A stretch of 64,000 nt of DNA. It comes from an uncultured Planctomycetaceae bacterium. GTDB taxonomy: Bacteria; Planctomycetota; Planctomycetia; Pirellulales; Pirellulaceae. This document shows, in pieces, positions 61,193 through 64,000 of the stretch. The stretch's first letter is position 1. Each line of letters begins with the position of its first letter. A program made the translations under genes and the position numbers. Where the stretch lies: the NCBI GenBank assembly GCA_937862885.1, contig CALMEE010000122.1:1-64000 (forward strand). The letters run 5' to 3'. The notes under the pieces were generated by a model. The model made no database searches. It was given only the letters and a program-made list of their open reading frames with translations, and was not told the origin of the DNA.

Positions 61193-63496
61193 ATGGCTCC
61201 CAAACCCAACGTTGAAAACTCGAAATCGAATCGGACGCAACTTCAGTCAACTGAAGAGATTCTGCGTTCCAAGACGCTCAGCGAAGATGAGTCCAAGCCC
61301 CCCTCAGATGTCCCAGGATACTCGATCCATCGTTTATTGGGGTCAGGAGCTTATGGTGAAGTTTGGTTAGGCATCGACCAAACTACGGGTAGGCAAGTGG
61401 CCATCAAATTTTACACGCGGAAACACAGTTTAGATTTCACGATGCTTGCGCGGGAGGTCGAAAAACTTGTCTACTTGGCGGCTAATCGTTATGTAGTGCA
61501 GTTGCTCGATGTCGGCTGGAATGCCGAGCCGCCGTATTACGTCATGGACTATATTGACCATGGCTCATTGGAGGATGAACTGCGTAATCGATCGACGCTG
61601 CCCGTCGATGAAGCCGTCGAGTTGTTTGAAGAGCTGGCGATTGGGCTGATGCACTTGCATGGCAAAGGAATTTTGCATTGCGATTTGAAACCTGGCAATG
61701 TCTTACTCGATCCTGAAAAGAAGCCCCGACTTGCCGACTTTGGTCAATCCCGATTATCGCATGAACAAGCGCCTGCTTTGGGCACGTTATTCTACATGGC
61801 TCCAGAACAAGCAGATCTCGGTGCGATTCCCGACGCTCGTTGGGACGTCTATGCGCTGGGGGCGTTGATGTACTGCATGCTCACTGGCAGCCCTCCCTAT
61901 CGGGACGACCAAGGTGCCGACGATTTGGCGACATGCCAAACCTTGGAATCGCGACTGGCATACTACAAAAAGTTGATCGGTAACGCGCCTAAGCCAACGG
62001 CTCATCGTAAAGTTCCAGGCGTCGACAGAGCGCTGGCTGATATTGTCAATCGTTGCATCGTACCTGATCCCAAACAACGATTTGCGACCGTGCAAAGCGT
62101 CATTGATGCGCTGCGACAACGTAAAGAAGCGATGGTGCGACGTCCTTTGATGTTGCTTGGAATTCTCGGGCCATTTTTGGTTCTCGGTTTGATGGGAGGA
62201 TTCGCAGCTTGGGCTTATAACACATCCATCACGCGAGCCGAAGCCGATTTTCGCGAACGCGCCGTCGAAAGCAATCGTTGGGCAGCGATGTTCGCCGCTC
62301 GAGCCGTGGCTGAACGGATCGCGGATTATTTTGAGGGGTTAGAGTACCAACTCAACAGCCCAGAGTTTGTGGCGGCTTACAAAGAGTTCCTGAGCCACGA
62401 ACGCGTTCAAGAGTTGACGCCTTTATTTACCGATCCTAATCAAAACGACTTAGAAATATCGAATCGTCTCACCCAGGAGGAAGAGCAAATTGTCTTGGCT
62501 CGTGAAGAGTTCGTGGATTTAGAAGTGAGACAGAAACTCAATCGGTTCGTGGATGGCTGGTTGAAAGACCCAAAGATGCCTCACGCGAATAGTTGGTTTG
62601 TTTGTGATCGAAATGGAGTTCAGGTCGCAGCGGTTTGGGATAAAGATACCAGCAACACCCTTGGCAAGAACTGGTCTTATCGCTCCTATTTTCACCAAGG
62701 TGAAACCGATTGGATTAGCTGTGATGAGTCCGGCACTGTGCGATATCATGGAACAACATCTGGTAGCACCAAGGAACATATAACCGACAAAAAAGTCTCG
62801 GAGGTGTTTCTCAGTCGCGCCACGAACACCTGGAAAGTTGCTTTTTCCGTCCCCATATTTTTGCAAAACGAATTCGAGGGAATCATCGGCGTCACCGTAG
62901 AGTTAGGTGAGTTCATCTCGTTCGAGGATGGAGATACGCAATACGCGATGTTGATCAATGGCCGCGGAGGCATGAACCAAGGGATGATCTTGGAACACCC
63001 AATGATTCGAGACGCCCAGAAAAATCTTCGTGAAGGCGAACAACTGGATGAGCGATTCGCCAAACGCCAAGTTGACTTTGCGCAATTTAAGGAGGCCCAA
63101 AATTATTTCGCGGATCCGCTAGGTTACGATCCGAGGCACCGCGGCGACCAACAGAAGTGGGTGGCGGGTATCGTGCCGGTCACCTACAAGCCTAATGGTA
63201 CGAATCAATCTGGCGAAACTGGATTGTTTGTCGTCGCTGTGCAAGATGCTAATACTGTCATGGAACCGGTCCGCAGTCTAGGCCAACGCCTTGCGCGGGT
63301 GGGCACATTTGCATTGCTCACTTTCGTGATTGTAACAGCTAGTTTGACCTACATCGTTTTTCGTTCTTACCGACAGTCGCGACGGTCGCTTTCGCGATTT
63401 TATAGCCCGCAAACTGAGGCGAGTTCGCTGCATGAATTACGCACCATACTCGCTCCTGCAGATGACTTGGCCAAAACCAGCCAATTCGGCAGCTAA
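61193..63496 (+). CDS. Ser/Thr protein kinase with extracytoplasmic dCache-like sensor
   Basis: The 767-residue protein has a Pkn2-type kinase domain (residues 42-300): glycine loop LLGSGAYGEVWLG, catalytic Lys in VAIKFY, Glu in LAREVEKLVY, HCDLKPGNVLLD (catalytic loop with HCD rather than HRD), ADFGQSR and APEQADLG. A membrane helix follows (PLMLLGILGPFLVLGLMGGFAAW, about 318-340), then a 350-residue outer region with dCache/PAS-like elements (WFVCDRNGVQVAAV, KNWSYRSYFHQGE, WKVAFSVPIFLQNEFEGIIGVTVEL) and a second helix (TFALLTFVIVTASLTYIVF). This places a ligand-sensing domain between two helices, so it is a transmembrane receptor kinase. Ligand and target are unknown. Confidence 0.92.
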   Translation: MAPKPNVENSKSNRTQLQSTEEILRSKTLSEDESKPPSDVPGYSIHRLLGSGAYGEVWLGIDQTTGRQVAIKFYTRKHSLDFTMLAREVEKLVYLAANRYVVQLLDVGWNAEPPYYVMDYIDHGSLEDELRNRSTLPVDEAVELFEELAIGLMHLHGKGILHCDLKPGNVLLDPEKKPRLADFGQSRLSHEQAPALGTLFYMAPEQADLGAIPDARWDVYALGALMYCMLTGSPPYRDDQGADDLATCQTLESRLAYYKKLIGNAPKPTAHRKVPGVDRALADIVNRCIVPDPKQRFATVQSVIDALRQRKEAMVRRPLMLLGILGPFLVLGLMGGFAAWAYNTSITRAEADFRERAVESNRWAAMFAARAVAERIADYFEGLEYQLNSPEFVAAYKEFLSHERVQELTPLFTDPNQNDLEISNRLTQEEEQIVLAREEFVDLEVRQKLNRFVDGWLKDPKMPHANSWFVCDRNGVQVAAVWDKDTSNTLGKNWSYRSYFHQGETDWISCDESGTVRYHGTTSGSTKEHITDKKVSEVFLSRATNTWKVAFSVPIFLQNEFEGIIGVTVELGEFISFEDGDTQYAMLINGRGGMNQGMILEHPMIRDAQKNLREGEQLDERFAKRQVDFAQFKEAQNYFADPLGYDPRHRGDQQKWVAGIVPVTYKPNGTNQSGETGLFVVAVQDANTVMEPVRSLGQRLARVGTFALLTFVIVTASLTYIVFRSYRQSRRSLSRFYSPQTEASSLHELRTILAPADDLAKTSQFGS

Positions 63497-63717
63497 TTTT
63501 TAGCAACCGAACGATCGAATTAAACTCTTGATATTGATTGACAACAAATTCGACTCGCCGGCTAAGGGCAAGTATAGCCAATGAATTTAGATTCGCTTAT
63601 GATTGGCGCACCAATTGATGGTTCAGCTCGACCTGAGCTTACACAAGTCGTTGGGCATTCGTGGCTTGCCAGTGCAAACTGAACAGAATATTGCGTTCTT
63701 CGAATCGTCGAACTTTC

Positions 63718-64000
63718 ATGGTACAACAATCGCTCCACATGCAATGGATTCTCGCGGCGACCATAATCGCATACGTAGTGCTGATGTTGTTTATCGCTAG
63801 GGTGGCTCAACGCAAGGTCAAGAATCAAACCGACTATTTGATCGCGGGGCGTCGGCTCGGCCTGTCGCTGGCCTGGATGACACTGCTCGCTACATGGTTT
63901 GGTGCCGGAACGATCTTGGCAGTGGCGGATGACGTGCAGGAAGAGGGAATCCGCGCTGCGGCCCTCGACCCGCTGGGCGCTGGAATCTGTTTGCTGCTTG
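63718..64000 (+). CDS. Sodium:solute symporter, 3' end beyond the window
   Basis: The frame opens at ATG 63718 and runs to the edge (94 codons). The first helix (WILAATIIAYVVLMLFIARVA) is followed by TDYLIAGRRLGLSLAWMTLLATWFGAGTI, the signature of the sodium:solute symporter (SSS) family, close to Na/sugar and Na/carboxylate carriers. The following ALDPLGAGICLLL starts the next helix. The substrate cannot be read. The stretch 63497-63717 before it holds no gene. Confidence 0.88.
   Translation, partial: MVQQSLHMQWILAATIIAYVVLMLFIARVAQRKVKNQTDYLIAGRRLGLSLAWMTLLATWFGAGTILAVADDVQEEGIRAAALDPLGAGICLLL

Overview
The window comes from a planctomycete chromosome, most likely a member of the Pirellulales. 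The lineage call rests on gene families typical of that phylum: paired DUF1549/DUF1553 and DUF1501 proteins, planctomycete-type ECF sigma factors with membrane partners, a PEP-CTERM protein, giant secreted peptidases, BON-domain and zinc-ribbon membrane proteins. The lpxD and lpxI genes show a Gram-negative lipid A pathway.

Layout. 1-4040 (minus): end of a Tad pilus cluster (tadA, tadB, tadC) followed by a secreted protein cut by the window edge. 4649-12015: a zinc-ribbon membrane protein, a secreted BON protein, polX and apbE, a secreted cytochrome-like protein and a small membrane protein. 12880-15001: NAD salvage pair pncB-pncA. 15137-31869: a 16.7-kb accessory island. 31998-41506: M14-S9 fusion peptidase, DUF423 protein, orphan EboE, RNase H-like protein, glycogen branching enzyme GlgB. 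41507-47779: tricorn-type peptidase, then lpxD-lpxI. 48073-54454 (minus): a DUF1549/DUF1553 protein, a DUF1501 protein, an ECF sigma factor and a membrane-anchored DUF1549/DUF1553 protein overlapping the sigma gene. 55108-63496: PEP-CTERM protein, gingipain-like peptidase, a second ECF module (STN-like secreted protein, sigma, membrane protein), HAD phosphatase and a Ser/Thr kinase with an extracytoplasmic sensor. A sodium:solute symporter starts at the right edge.

The island is the main discovery. Its outer flanks carry a 212-bp direct repeat (14925-15136 and 31870-32081, six mismatches, no gaps). Each copy holds the 3' end of pncA plus the 3' end of the M14-S9 peptidase gene, so these two convergent genes were neighbours, 51 bp apart, before the island arrived. 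Just inside the repeats lie two directly repeated, decayed IS1380-type elements, one of which still has 18-bp terminal inverted repeats. The cargo is an ECF sigma/zinc anti-sigma pair, an ETHE1-type persulfide dioxygenase with rhodanese domains, a split YeeE/YedE sulfur transporter, a TauE/SafE exporter, an SGNH-like protein, a ferritin-like protein, a DUF3365 haem lipoprotein, a five-haem cytochrome and a DevBCA-like exporter. The cargo looks richer in G+C than the flanks and is full of palindromic intergenic repeats not noticed outside it, which points to transfer from another planctomycete. Two cargo genes share an upstream motif (TGTAACC-N11-GGTGGATC-N-GT) that may be the promoter read by an ECF sigma factor. 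I read this as a mobile reactive-sulfur and redox-stress module.

A second candidate system is the sigma/membrane-DUF1549 overlap at 48073-51079, where a haem-motif domain outside the membrane may control a sigma factor inside.
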